From: Atriophallophorus winterbourni
Taxonomy: Eukaryota; Platyhelminthes; Trematoda; Plagiorchiida; Microphallidae
DNA length: 64,000 nt
Direction: 5' to 3'
Assembly (NCBI GenBank): GCA_013407085.1
Contig: JACCGJ010003085.1
Coordinates: 1-64,000, forward strand
In this document: positions 21,038 to 32,911 of the stretch, in pieces
How positions within the stretch are numbered: position 1 is the first letter of the stretch
How the letters are laid out: every line of letters begins with the position of its first letter
The notes under the pieces: generated by a model
Told to the model about the DNA's origin: nothing
Seen by the model: the letters and a program-made list of their open reading frames with translations, nothing else
The model's database searches: none
Translations under genes and position numbers: made by a program

Positions 21038-21241
21038 TTAAAATGCCTGCACAAGGTCATTAGGCAAGAGCCGTTGCGTTAAATCTTTGTCGACAGTTTT
21101 CATTAAATCAAGTATATCAGAAACATCACTCAGTGGCTCGAGCTCAGCATTCGACACGTATAAAATAAATCGCGCTTGCTGATTGGTAGTGTAGCAATAA
21201 CGTTTCGGAATTGTTGACGAGTCGCACAAATTTTGTGGTAT
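21038..21241 (-). CDS. Possible exon, uncertain
   Basis: Open on the reverse strand after TTCCAG at 21242: includes STIPKRYCYTT, ARFILYVSNAELEPL and VDKDLTQRLLPNDLVQAF. The phase does not match the donor at 22950, so another exon would have to intervene, or this is chance. No family recognised. Confidence 0.25.
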   Translation of the reverse strand: MPQNLCDSSTIPKRYCYTTNQQARFILYVSNAELEPLSDVSDILDLMKTVDKDLTQRLLPNDLVQAF

Positions 21242-21499
21242 ACTGGAATCATTTGTTTGATTTTAATACCATCGGTACATTCGAATTATATTGCTCACAT
21301 TCACTCCATTTTAAAATATTCTCACAAATGCTATTCGCGTTTTCTATAATCGCACTGAACTACAAAAGACATATTGCAATGTTTTGGAATTCATATAGTA
21401 ATTTTCCCGTCCACTGAATTTTTCCTGAGTATCTGCTTGCACAACCAAAGTTATAAAAAAGGTTGGTGTTGCTGGGTAATTTACCCGTTTCAGTTGGGG

Positions 21500-21784
21500 T
21501 TAGATTAGGATCTTATGGAAAATATGATAAGAGAGTCGACGACAAAACGCATGGTGGAATCGCTTTTCATCAGAGGCATCGTCGCACGAGCTTAAATGTT
21601 TTTTGAACATCGAATTCCCTAATGAAATAAATAACACATGTTGGTGCGCCGCACCCTTGTCGATTGGCTTACGATAGACCGAACTGCACATTTTATCATT
21701 CTGCTTTCGCGCGAAACAGTCCAAACATGAAAGTGTCCCTTTTGTCGACGCAATGTCCTTTGTACATTGGATTTTGTGATTCAA
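21500..21784 (-). mobile_element. Penelope-like RT fragment (tentative)
   Basis: Reverse strand reads CLDCFARKQNDKMCSSVYRKPIDKG, similar in style to the FLDV..TSVYRKPTD block downstream of the catalytic box in Penelope-like RTs. Nothing else of the element was recognised around it. Confidence 0.4.
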
Positions 21785-22089
21785 GTTCTTAAGGGAACTA
21801 TGTCACGTTCACTGATGACGAACGTGTCATGGAAATCAGAAATGATGGCGCTATAAATGCGGTCAACAAAGTTGATATAGCTGATATTTCCACAAACATG
21901 TTTCGTTTATAAAGCTGATAAATAATAACGCGCGTGACCCATAATGTGCGCACACAAACGAGCTAATATGTCATCGGAAGGCATTCTATTTGCTGAAATA
22001 ATTGAGGGATTATACGGCAAGCAGGTTGGCGATGGGTCAGTTAATATAGATCGCGACTGTCTATCTTAACGAGCGCAGTACCCACCATG

Positions 22090-22260
22090 GCTTGTACGGG
22101 TTTAGCAACCTTGAGAATGGTCAAGTGAATGGAATTTGAGCCTGATAACTGTTTGTACTGACACACTTCGCCCTACTAAACTTCTGAGACACAAGCGAAA
22201 ATTTACCCATGGACTGCTTTCACGGATTCATTACAAGCTACGTGAAATTTTGCTTTTTGT
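22090..22260 (+). mobile_element. PLE-type terminal repeat, degenerate
   Basis: Parallels 11330-11500 block for block (GAGAATGG, CTGTTTGTACTGACACAC, GAAAATTTACC, GGATTCATT). The hammerhead core is lost (CCTACTAAACTTC in place of CTGACGAAGCTTA). Confidence 0.45.
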
Positions 22261-22949
22261 AACAAAATAATGATTAAATGTTTCATATTTACTAGATTGT
22301 TTAAGAAATTTGTCATTATGAAACATAATTCGATATGTTGAACATTGAACAACACATTGAAAAACTATTATATCTATTGTTTCAAGTCCCTTTGCACATA
22401 CAGTGATTTAGTTTAACAGCTTCTTTGGTTGCAATGAATAATAGCGCTTACTTTTGGATACACGATGTTAAGCCTGAAGTTATGCAGTGTAGGGTGTTTG
22501 TCGATGATGTACAAACATTGAATGGTTCCGTTTATGGTCGACGGAGTTACAATTTCCCCCTCGATCCCCGAAAAATGTTTGCTGCATCCCCGAGGAACTG
22601 TAGTTTTGGAATGGTGAATTTGGGTTAATTAAAGGAATATGATGAAGCATTAGTCCTTAATTTAGTCAAATTTATGTCGAATTGCAACTTAGGTCTTTAT
22701 CTAAAACCATCTAATAACGCATTGAATTAGTTAAAATTCGTCTCCTAAAATATCTTCCTGATTTGACGCATTTGAGAATAAATATTCTACATTAATGCGT
22801 CATTTCAGACATCAGTAGACATAAGCTTTTCGAATGTGAGCAAAGATCCCATGTGTACTTTGAAGACAATAGTGAATTTAGCACATTTTGAATGTATGCA
22901 AACAACCGTGAGCTTGAAAATCGAATTTGTTTATAGAATAATTTCTCAC

Positions 22950-23130
22950 ATGTTTCATAAGCCACTTTTACAGTTGGCGAAGACCAAAAGGAATTCCGGT
23001 TGTGCAGCGTAATCTTTAGATCATCGGTATAGTGATACGTCGTTGTTTTGTGCAAAGTGCCTTCATGAATCGTTCGGATCATGGAGCTTCCTGATTGTTG
23101 CGCAAGGATTCTGATGTATTGATCTTGTAA
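22950..23130 (-). CDS. Candidate internal exon of the reverse-strand gene
   Basis: Strong acceptor AACTTTGCAG and donor ACAT/GTGAGA on the reverse strand enclose 60 codons plus one base: LQDQYIRILAQQSGSS, then TLHKTTTYHYTDDLKITL and WSSPTVKVAYET. Its start and end resemble those of the exon at 20355-20606, as if both code for one module of a repeated domain. No neighbour exon with a fitting phase was fixed, so the gene model is incomplete here. Confidence 0.45.
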
Positions 23131-23239
23131 CTGCAAAGTTAAATAACGATTTATTGTTAATATTCGACCAGTTGAAGTTAGATTGAGTACGCAACCTACA
23201 ACTAAACTGTAGTTAACAAAATCTTTACCAAATGTGTTT

Positions 23240-23470
23240 GCAAAAGAACTTTTCAGTTCATGATCGTGGGTTTAATCCCATCTACATATGCTTCATTATA
23301 TGTAATGTAACAGGATGTTTGTAACAACCTTACGGAATAGTGGCATACAAGACCAAATATTGTTTACGATTCTCACATGGTTTCTAGGAAATTGGATCCT
23401 TATCTTACTGTCCTTACGTGATGAATACAAACAACAAGGAGTCGGTCGTGTCTCTGTTGGTAAAACTGAG
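23240..23470 (+). mobile_element. HHR family A unit, degenerate
   Basis: Contains GGGTTTAATCCCA (the B-box-like block), TAGTGGCATACAAG, TTACTGTCCTTACGTGATGA and GTCGGTCGTG in family order. The hammerhead core has a changed first base and GAAA is lost (AAGGAG), so it is inactive. Confidence 0.55.
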
Positions 23471-23614
23471 ATTTTTTGGGTTTTATATTTTGTATTATTG
23501 TATTATTCAATGATCTAGAACGATTGCATTTAAATTGTTAATACACAGCTAACTTTAACGGTTGGTATTTATGTTTACAAATGAAGGAGAATTTGTAATG
23601 GAAAATAAATTGAT

Positions 23615-23647
23615 ATATCTCATAATAATAACAACAACAACAACAAC

Positions 23648-23683
<36 letters not shown>

Positions 23684-23690
23684 GATCGAA
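23615..23690. repeat. Microsatellite (AAC)n/(AAT)n
   Basis: Run of AAC units followed by AAT units. A reverse-strand frame through it encodes only isoleucine and valine runs and is not a gene. Confidence 0.9.
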
Positions 23691-24659
23691 TCATAAAAAA
23701 ACAAATCAGGAATTTCTGGATAGCAAAGCGAGAGCAATTTAATTTGACATTTATAATGTTGAAATTATTTGCGCCAAACTTGTAATTTTATTCCCGAACA
23801 ATTTTATTTAGCAGCACACATATATCCGGTGTTATGTGATGATGTAGACTAGCATTCAGAGGATATTACTTAGGCAAGTGCACAATGATGGCAATTAACC
23901 TTAATATAACTCAAATTGTAAGGGTCTTAACTCACGATGAGCCGGACTTTTGTTTCTTTTAACCCTCTTCTGAATTTGAGTTTTCAGTATCATTGAACGG
24001 CAATGATTCTGCCTTTATTGTGAACATTCTAAAGTCAAAGGGGATAATTTTTGTATGTAGTCTCCAGGTATGTCTAGCAAGGTCTTGCATAACATATTCT
24101 AGGTGAGTATATTTCAAGGCAGGCGGTCCATTTAATTTGCCTAGATTAATGCGGGTCGTTATCGTCCAATGAGACATGAAAGTCTCTCCTACGTTGAGAA
24201 GCAGCCTCAAGCGCTGTGCTCTACACTACTCGAGCCAGAGATCTTAACCGGTATTTGCGGCCTTCCGTGTCATTATCCGTAAAAGTGGAGTGAAGTGTCA
24301 TATCAATTGGTGCGCTGTGATGTACGGCAGGTCAGTTCAATATGGAGACCTCGCTGTTGCCAATGCAGTAGATGCTTCCTCTCTAGGGAATCACCGACAA
24401 GAAAGGAAGAGCTAGACTGATACGTTGGGACAACCTTGTATTCGCAGGAATTGACAGGATGATGTTGATTGAAACCTCTGACTGAATAGCGGGACTCCGG
24501 ATCCGGATGTTTCCTCCAGGTTGAAAATTGCAGCCGTTTCCATGATTATATTTAGTAACAAGACAGTGGAGGTTTGAGATAAGACTTTTCCCTTTTCTTG
24601 GTGGACCCTCTTATTGGACTTACGAGCTCCACATGTCATAAGCATGCAATGGAATGCAC
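23691..24659. other. No confident gene; one unexplained reverse-strand frame
   Basis: Reverse frame 23959-24210 reads LLLNVGETFMSHW, INLGKLNGPPALKY and LARHTWRLHTKIIPFDFRMF. It looks protein-like but has no family I recognise and no clear splice borders. Confidence 0.3.
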
Positions 24660-26665
24660 AACACCTTTTGAAAATGTGCACACAGTTCAGTCTTTGGAAA
24701 GCTGAAGCTTACCGACACGAGAATTCCTCGCACCAAACTGTCCGCTAAAGCTAGAATAGAAGTTACTCGCATGTGCGAACCTAATCTAGCTGCGCGATTT
24801 GCAAAGCCTTCACAACCGAGTTAAGCAAGACGACCCCATCGAATCGGATTAAGAATACTGGAAATCCATAGAAAGCTGCATATGCCGAGTCGTACTTTCC
24901 ACATTCGGTCTGAAAAAAAACTCGAACGAGCGAGTTGTACGAAGAACAAGCTACTGAAACGACTGCTTTGTTGGATGGAAAACGGTGTGCATTCTTGATG
25001 TGTGAAGGTATGCAACAGATAATAACTTTCAATTTCTAAGAGCAGCTAGAAATCAGGTCCAACAGAATGCAAGGCGAAGTGCAAACGACTATTGGACAAA
25101 AATCAGACACAATATCCATAAAGCTGCGGACACTGGAAATGTTCACGTTATGTCTGATAGGATCAAGAGAGCCATTGGTTCAATCAAACTTTAAATGGCT
25201 CCCATTAAATCAGTATCGGATAACCCGATTGTGGGCAATACTGAACAGATGGAAAGATTGGTATAGCACTTGTTCTCTCTCTACTCTAGGGACAACACGG
25301 TGTTATCGCATGTCGAGCGGTTGCCGACAATTGAATATCTAGATAACCCCCACTCTTGATGAATCCAATAGGGTAATCGACAGCTTAGCGAATATGAAGG
25401 ACACTGGTGACGACGGAATTTCACTTGAGCTCATCAAATGCTGTAGAGCAGTATTAACACAACATCTTCACAATTTGCATCTTCGTGCTGGCAGATGAGA
25501 TATTCCCACAAGCGATGCAAGATACAAAGATCATCACGCACATTAGGAATCAATATCACAGGATCTCCCTTCTGATTGCACTAGGCAAATTGTTAGCCAA
25601 AGTCTTGAGGATCCGGATACAAGTGTTAGCCGATAGTATTTACTCCGACTCTCAATGTGGCATCCGCAAGAGATGATCAACCTTTGTCATGATCTTTTCC
25701 CCGCGACAACTTCAAGAAACGTTTCGCGAACTGCGTAAGCCATTATACGCTTTTTTGATTTAACGGAGGCATTTGACTAGGTGGGCATGGCGGGTCTTTT
25801 CAAAATGCTCGATCTGATAGGCTGCCAACCAATACTGCTGAAAGTCCTTAGTTCCTTTCACTCAAGCATGAAGGGTTCTGTCCATTTTAACGTTTCGAAT
25901 TCACAAGCCTCTAAAATTCGCAAGGCATCTAACAAATGATGTTTTCTTGCTTTCACGCTTTTTGACACCTTCTCTGTTGTGCTTTCGAAAAAACGCTCTT
26001 CGGAATAGGACATCAGGCATTTACCTAATCACGCGAAGTAGTGATAAGCTTTTCAACCTCAACCGGTGGAGATCACACACCAAAGCACGAAATGTGCTAA
26101 TACGGGGCCTGCTTTATGCCGACGATGCAACCATTATTGCCGACTCCCAATAGATGCTCCAGTCGCTAGTGGGCCTATTTTCGTCGGAGTGTAAATACTT
26201 AGCATTAGCAAGGCCAAAGTCATTGGTCAAGGGACTGTATAGCCTCTAATCATAACTTTCGGAAACTGTCAGCTTACACCAGTAAATTATTTCACATATC
26301 TTGCAGAGCAGCTGTCATTTTCTCCCGACTAAACTCTCATGTTTGAAGTAACCGCAAGCTGTCTCTAAAGACCATGATGATGGTATACAACCGGTGCGTA
26401 TCAAATGCTTAAATGTACGGCAGTGAAACCTAGACCACTCACGCAAGACACGAACGGGAGTTGTATGCTCTTCATCTACGAATCATCCGTGGTATCTTAA
26501 ACATATCGTGGATGGACAGAGTGACTAATGCTGAAGTGCTTTCAACATATTGCTTTATACAGAGCATGTTCAAGCTATTATGTTGCTTCCGAATCGGACT
26601 GTGTACTCAGAAAATATAAAAATGCATGCGGTTGTGATGTACATCCAGGTCCATCCCTTTTGTAA
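24660..26665 (+). mobile_element. RTE-like LINE, linker, RT and tail (decayed)
   Basis: Covers most of ORF2 of the zinc-finger RTE family. Readable blocks in order: KLSAKARIEVTRMCEP (endonuclease-RT linker), DTGDDGISLELIKCC, FFDLTEAFD near 25755, then LLYADDATIIADSQ at 26110-26153 with the catalytic YADD preserved, and near 26500-26600 the SLRIIRGI/VTNAEVLS region and the start of the zinc finger. Dozens of stops and frame changes separate them. Its end coincides with the start of the segmental repeat at about 26670. Confidence 0.75.
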
Positions 26666-28546
26666 TTTGATCTACACGGTTTCCTGAAAGTACTCACAAC
26701 AACTCACTTTAGCGCTTCTATCATTTGCGCGATGTAAAGCCACAGTTTCAGTCGTGTTGATGTGGTTTGAAAGCATCCGTCGTGCATAGATCCTTAGGAA
26801 CGCCTGGAAGTATTAAACTGTGCTCGTTGCTAGTCTTATGTACATCGTGACGTCCTTATCTTTCTCGACTCATGTCGGCGTAGATTCAAGTATTGCACTC
26901 AAGAAACCTACGAAGCAGGAAAAAATTTAAACAACAGTTTTCATATACTTTTGTAATGTTAAGTGTTATTTTCAGATGTGTTTCACCGAAATGTGAGAAG
27001 CATGGGTGGCGAAACAAGCGTGCCGCTGCTCCATGTATTCGAACGCATCATCCTCACAGAGGATAAACCGTGATTCTAGGTCGCGCCTTTGTCTGTCAAA
27101 AGCGTGTCTCGATGAATTTCGGTGTGTTGGTACTTAATAAAGGGTTTATTAAGGAATCCTGAGAATGGCGAGCAAACTCAAAATAAGAACATTGATATTT
27201 AGTAGAAAATTCACTCGCTTTCAAATAAAGTTTGTTCCCATTCATTAAACGTGTTATGCATACACAAATTCTATTCGGTCCTTACTCAGCCAATAGAGAG
27301 TTTGTGTTATTTCCTGGTTATTGACCAAGTAGTCTACATCGGTTTTATCAGATAGTTTTATTTTCCTACTGATCAAAACGAGGGGCGCGAGAAGTAGAAC
27401 TTATATCCGGCAGCATTTATATGACATGAACATATCACTGCGCAGCTACGTTGAATAATCTGAACATGACCAGACCGTTGCTTCTTTTTGTCCGATCAAT
27501 ATCGTTTTTCACACTGTTTTTGTGACCTGTCATTATCCTATTGTTTTAAGAATCCTTTTGCTTATTATGACCTTGATTTGTTGCGCACAATTTGTCGTAA
27601 TCTCGATTGCGTGGGACATTTGGACATTTGAACTCAACTTTGATTTTGACTCGCGTACGAAACTTGGTACGTATTCGATATTGTTTTGACACTGATCCGG
27701 ATTTTTACCCAGTTAACCCTAATAATTGAGGTACGTTTATACTATACATGATTGCCTCAATACAGTACCGCTTTTATAGAAACATTCTGTTTGGGTTCTC
27801 TTATACCTTGGGATTTGGCGCGTCACTCAACGTGAGACTTTTCATTGATTGTCAAATACAATCAAGACAAACAAGATAATGCTCTCGCCTTGTGACGTAG
27901 ATCACGATTCAACGTGCAATGAACACTTATCGACCGAGTACCGCTCATCGCTGCGAGCGCTCTCGGATAAATTGTTTGTTACGTTATTCGAACCTTGAAA
28001 AATTGGTAGCAAATCATGTCTGCCATGCTTCAGATAATTAATACTGTAATTTAAGTGATTGCAATCGTTGCATTTAAATGTGAATGTTTGTAACTCACAC
28101 CGTTTGGAAGCACATCTGTTTTAATCGCAGTTGCGTGTTGCGAAATTATATGCCAGACACAATCCACACTGCGAGCTATGCCAGAGTAAGCCGGTGCCAA
28201 TGGCAGTTGTCCTAGTTCCTTTTCCAGTGTTCGGCCGCATCGAGCTGACATGCAGAAAAAATGAATTGTATAAATCCGATTTAGGTTGGAATAATAAGCT
28301 AGCGGGGGTTTGCCACCCTGATTCATTTCCTCTGAGGAAGCGACCAAATCTATATACTCGACAAGACTATCGCCAACGATTTCAGAATGCATAACAATCC
28401 GTGTTCCGTAATGATTTTATTAGAATGTTTCGAGTGAAATCATAGTGAGAATACTGAAATGATGGAAAACGTTAGTCGCTATCGTACGATATGCAACTCG
28501 TCAATGCTGGTCAAACGAGCCTCCCTGGTGAAGGCTTGAATCATAC

Positions 28547-28606
28547 CGGTTGGTAAGAAGTCGAATGATTGCAGTGCCAACTGGGAAAGACGGTCGCCAA
28601 ATTTGC
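28547..28606 (-). CDS. Candidate small exon of the reverse-strand gene
   Basis: Acceptor ACATAG and donor ACCG/GTATGA on the reverse strand enclose 60 bases encoding KFGDRLSQLALQSFDFLPT with one split codon at each end. Its entry phase matches the exit phase of the exon at 29356-29560, joining ..FQYIKG to KFGDR.. The short length makes it less certain than its neighbour. Confidence 0.4.
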
Positions 28607-29355
28607 CTATGTATATGATAGGCGTGTAATTTGTATAATGTCTTGTGTTTAGTAAATGCCTTCGACCAATGGGCTTTCGTTTTTGTCTGACTCGTCGGTG
28701 AAAACGATTTGCGTTGGACAAATGGAATTCACTAAAGAATCAAGTCAGAAGTGGATTTCAAAATCACGCGCAGGTAACGTGGTTAAGGTTACATCGAGTG
28801 ACCTGAAACCCCCGAGTAATCAACCTAATCGATATGAGAACAGAGAATGTGACGAGCACAGTGACGTAATCACTTGCGGCTTTCATTATTCGCAGCATCG
28901 TTACATTCAGTTTGTAAAAGAAACGCAGCTATCAATGGTAATGACCCCGATAGTCGATTAACTGAAGGCCAATTGATTGATTGATTGAAATTGTATTTAT
29001 TTATTTGTCATTTCGTTTGATGTGCTTATATATAAATACTTATTATCTATAATCAGTGATAAAGCTATGTTCTAAATTTCTTCAATAATAAAAGGCTTAA
29101 TAATTCCGTATACACTTAGTAAATATTATGAGAGTAAATTATACATGTCAGACCACCGTGATATATAGAAACTACGCAAACGAATTAGAAATACCTAATC
29201 TTAGTTTGCACATAAACATTTACAGCGTGAAACGGAATGCCTCATGCAAATGTAATAGATAATTCCCTGTGGTTTACATGGTGTGCATTATTTCTGATAA
29301 GTTTTATATTCCAAATTGGTTGCGTAATAATAAAATACATATAAGGTATGCTCAC

Positions 29356-29560
29356 CTTTTATATATTGGAATACTAACGTGATTTTGTCCAGTTTAATGT
29401 TCTTGAATGTTAATTTCGTTCGGAGTTCACTTGCTAGATAACTGGTCGAATTCGGATGTGAAACTTGGGTGAACACATCCCGTTCTTGAACCAGTTTTCC
29501 AAAATGGTGGCGAGAGGCAGTTATGGATATATTTATATCCAAATCTGGGATTCGATCAAT
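29356..29560 (-). CDS. Candidate internal exon of the reverse-strand gene
   Basis: Acceptor CTATTTCAG and donor AAAAG/GTGAGC on the reverse strand enclose 68 codons plus one base: IDRIPDLDINISITASRHHF, then RDVFTQVSHPNSTSY (N-glycosylation site) and ELRTKLTFKNIKLDKITLVF. No stop. A related, partly decayed sequence (TKITLSKIKFTK) occurs in the tandem unit at 33824-33989. Probably an extracellular beta-rich module; family not recognised. The whole stretch is missing from duplication copy B. Confidence 0.55.
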
Positions 29561-30184
29561 CTGAAATAGTTTCGAGCATATATTATAGTGTGTTATGATG
29601 ATTGAACGTCAATTCTCGTATTCATCATGTGGAATTTATATCTCATTTCTCTTATTTCTCTTATACTTAAATAAAATGATTTGAATTGATGCTAATCTGT
29701 ATCAGTTGTTTCTGGTTCTCTGGGATTTGTATGACTGATATATGCAATGTAAGTGCGTACAACAATGAAGACAATATTTGTATATAATTAATAGCTTGTA
29801 TACCTAACCGCTGAAATACAATTTAGAAAAACCTGGTTATAAATTGTCTCTCTGTTGGAACCTGAGCCTGGTCCATTTCTCACCATTCACTTTATATTTG
29901 GTTTGTTTGCGGTTTTTGGAACAATACGATAACACATTTTACTGCTCACTAACGCAGAAATGCAGAAAGCCAATTGATCATAAATTAACGACTTATTTGC
30001 ACATAAATCGCGAGATCCATTACTATAATATGATATACGATATCATGTATGATAATATGATATGATATGATAATGATATGATAATAATATGATATGATAT
30101 GATATAGGACTTAATAATAATATATCATATGAAATCGAAACCGCTCGCGCGTGAGTGTGATCAAACTGCATGTGAACGAGCTTA

Positions 30185-30370
30185 CCTACATGCCTTTTGG
30201 CACAGTGGATTAAAACGCTGAGTGTACTAACCATATCCAACAGTGGCCTACAACTTCTGTACTACTCTTCACACTGTTTCAAGCGACCGCGGATGCTCAT
30301 CCTACTGTCTCTACCTGATGAGTGTAAACAGTACGAAACCGGTCGTAGTGTGTGTTTGATGTAACTGCGG
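30185..30370 (+). mobile_element. HHR family A single unit
   Basis: One unit with the blocks CCAACAGTGGCCTACAA, CACTGTTTCAAGCG, CCTACTGTCTCTAC, then an intact hammerhead. It lies between two candidate exons of the reverse-strand gene, in antisense orientation to it. The flanking sequence before it is an ATATG-type microsatellite (30030-30110). Confidence 0.75.
30311..30348 (+). ncRNA. Hammerhead ribozyme, type I, family A
   Basis: Stem I CTAC/GTAG, core CTGATGA, stem II GTGT/GTAC (G-C, T-A and two wobbles) with loop AAACA, GAAA, palindrome ACCGGT and cleavage base C at 30344. All invariant bases are present. Confidence 0.75.
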
Positions 30371-31289
30371 CAAATAACCTTCATGAATGATTATAGAATA
30401 TCTAATTTCCGGGAACTCAAAAATTAGGATGTTTTGCCCGATAGGAGCTGTGCCTACTGAAACATTGTAATTACTTGCATGTGCTCTATATGTACATGCG
30501 GTAAACAGATATTCTATAATTATTAGGTAACTTTGTGCACCTTGGCTATGTAAAGCCAATGAATTATCGTGTATAATTTGCCATCGAGCGAAGAAACTCG
30601 TTCATGAGATGCAGCATATCCGATATCAAAACCCAATGGCCATGCTTGGATTAAGTGATTTCACACAAAGTAAAGTGAAGAACGACATGATCCTTACATA
30701 TAAAATACTGCGGATGAAAAATCACCCACTCCACGTGAAGAAATAAGTCAGTTTTCTTAAGAATACACGGATTCTTCAAATTTGTATCGTTATTCCGCAC
30801 TCAGGACCCGTATTTAGACTTTCTTTTTTCTCATTGAGTAATTGCTTTCTGCTGAGATTCATAATCACTGGATATTGTGAACACTAACACGATCCGTGAT
30901 GCGAAATCGAATTTGCATGCGTAGATCAAAGAGAAAACCTAAATGGACACAGTATTTTGACGCCAAATGAAAACACATACCAAACCCATCAATTGATTTT
31001 TGATTGCATCCCCTGTATATTTTAAAGCTGTCAACCAATTGCATTTTTCTACTATGTAATCTTGATTCTTGATTATTCAACATACTATTCACACATCATT
31101 AGTGCAAACTAAGCAAAACCGGTGGATAAGTGGGTGTGATGGAAATGCATGCAAAGATGTATTGATCATATTTTAGTTTAACGCATCACAATGAAGTATG
31201 AAAATGAGCGCGGATATTAATGCAGTCAGATTATGAAAAAGAACTTCGAATCTTAAACAGAAAACCGGATATTTTCTAGTTTGAATTTA

Positions 31290-31400
31290 AATTTGTGTTA
31301 TGAGAAGTTATAATATTTTTGTTCCGTATTGCTCAGATACCCATCACCTACATACCAAAAGCAGTTTTTAGCGGTTTGCCTTCATCAGGATGTGATAGTC
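31290..31400 (-). mobile_element. HHR family A remnant
   Basis: Reverse strand shows CATC, CTGATGA, AGGCAAACCGCTA, then AAAA in place of GAAA, so inactive. Its partner in copy B is at about 47925-47985, showing that this insertion came before the duplication. Confidence 0.55.
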
Positions 31401-31501
31401 AGATAAGTTTTGTTAACTTTGAAACACATATAATTAGATACCTACATGTTCAGATATATTCGTATTTTTCAGATTAAAAAAAAACTAACTGTGGGGTATA
31501 C

Positions 31502-31641
31502 GTATTCAACATTTATTGTTGTTTCTTGGAACAAATTGATGATCCATTCACTTTCTCCGACTGCATTGGTGATCAAAGCGCTATGTCTGATCATTCCAAC
31601 ATTTGCTCTAAGGTCATAAAACACCGGTCGAGGAGGTTCAC
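31502..31641 (-). CDS. Second coding exon of the reverse-strand gene
   Basis: Acceptor GATTTTAG and donor AATAC/GTATAC on the reverse strand. The 140 bases encode (G)EPPRPVFYDLRANVG, then MIRHSALITNAVGESEW and LFQETTINVEY. Its entry phase matches the signal-peptide exon at 32851-32911 (a split glycine codon). In copy B the same exon is recognisable at the protein level (EPLRLTVYD, LINKAV) but ends in a stop, which supports this reading frame as the coding one. Family not recognised. Confidence 0.6.
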
Positions 31642-31799
31642 CTAAAATCAGAAATCGAACTATGAAAAACAAAGTTATAAAACTCTTAAATATGGCTGAT
31701 AAAACTACCAATGCGTTCAAATATAGAAACACAAGTAGGAGAGATTGCGTGGCTAGAAATCACGCTGAGATTAATTATTTGACCATCGTGGTTCTTGTA

Positions 31800-32300
31800 A
31801 TAATTTTAATCAATAGTGGCATATAAGTATATCAGTGCTTACGCTATTATCACGGTTTCCAGACTTACTCTCTCATTGCGGATAAAGTCAAACAGCCATA
31901 AACCGGTAGGATTGCGTAAATGATGGAAACGTGAGCACCACAGAATATTTGTCGTTAATAAACTCCATGATTGCTTAACCAAGAATCACTTCGTGATTCT
32001 GTACTTGGAACTTTTGTAAACAAATTTATGCAACTCCTAAATATGGTTCGTGCAACAACCAATACGTTGAAACGCAAAGTAATTCGAGTGCTTTGATAGA
32101 AATTCCGTTTTTATTCTGCATTTAAACAACGTGGTGTTTATTTAAAACGCTTATTTAAAAGTTACATCCAAGGTTATCATTGTTGACTTCGGTGTCACGG
32201 TTCGCATGCTTACTTTCTCATCTGCATAAAGGCAACCAGCCGAAAACCGGAAGCCTTGCGTTAGTGATGCTTATGTGAGCGCCACAATATATCAGTCGGT
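31800..32300 (+). mobile_element. Two degenerate HHR family A units
   Basis: Worn hammerhead-like blocks near 31885-31920 (AAACAGCCATAAACCGGTAG) and 32215-32260 (AACCAGCCGAAAACCGGAAG), each followed by GTGAGC(A/G)CCACA. CTGATGA is lost in both. The second has a partner in copy B near 49096. Confidence 0.5.
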
Positions 32301-32850
32301 AATAAGCGATTGGCTTGCCTAACCAAGAATTACTATGGTTCTGTATTTTGACGTCGTGGTGTTTATTCGGAACCATATTTACAAGTTGCAATCAGGTCTA
32401 ACTTTGTTCACTAGTTTTCCACTCTCTCGAGGCTCATCAAACGTAATCATACTGTCTTTACATAATGCCAAAAAACTGCCAGAAACTATTTGACCAATAA
32501 CATAATTTGGTCGAAGTGAGTCATTGATCGTTTTCGACAAAATACTAATATATGTCATTATAAAATCGTTCATGCAATTAATTACTGCGAGACAGTCTAA
32601 TTTTATTATTTTTGTATAATATGAAACATAGAAATATCGTTTGGATTTTGTTTTCGTCTGAACGGCATTGAAAAATTTCACAATGCTGTGTTTCTCCACA
32701 TATCTATACAACACCCTTCACCCTTTATTCACGTTGTAGATATCACCTGGATCCCTATTGAAAATTTATTATTGTTTTTAATATGAAATGCAAAATTATG
32801 ATGCATTTGAGATAAAACAATGGCATTATGCGATAAGGAAAAAGACTCAC

Positions 32851-32911
32851 CCAATTGTGCACGAGCTGTGCAGAGCCAACACAAAATCACAACAGATAGA
32901 CAGGATACCAT
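32851..32911 (-). CDS. First coding exon: signal peptide
   Basis: ATG at 32911 on the reverse strand opens MVSCLSVVILCWLCTARAQL, a textbook signal peptide (short n-region, hydrophobic core, cleavage likely after ARA), and then reaches the donor TTGG/GTGAGT in phase 1. The next exon at 31641 enters in the matching phase. The product should therefore be secreted or a type I membrane protein. In copy B this position is replaced by a CR1 LINE, so B has no start exon. Confidence 0.6.

Larger units (their letters stand above)
26670..32710. repeat. Segmental duplication, copy A
   Basis: Collinear with 43000-49575 (copy B) and, over its first 1.2 kb or so, with the reverse complement of 51780-52990 (copy C). 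Landmarks: GTAGATCACGATTCAACGTGC at 27898 and 43858; GTGACGAGCACAGTGA at 28849 and 44592; CAAGTAGTCTAC/CAAGTAGTTTAC; and CAAAGTAATTCGAGTGCTT near 32079 and 48951. Copy A contains candidate exons of a reverse-strand gene. Two of these exon-bearing stretches (about 28490-28825 and 29180-29590) are absent from copy B. Confidence 0.8.

Noticed and set aside
23615..23690. Reverse frame of isoleucine and valine runs
   Set aside because: A trinucleotide microsatellite, not a membrane protein.
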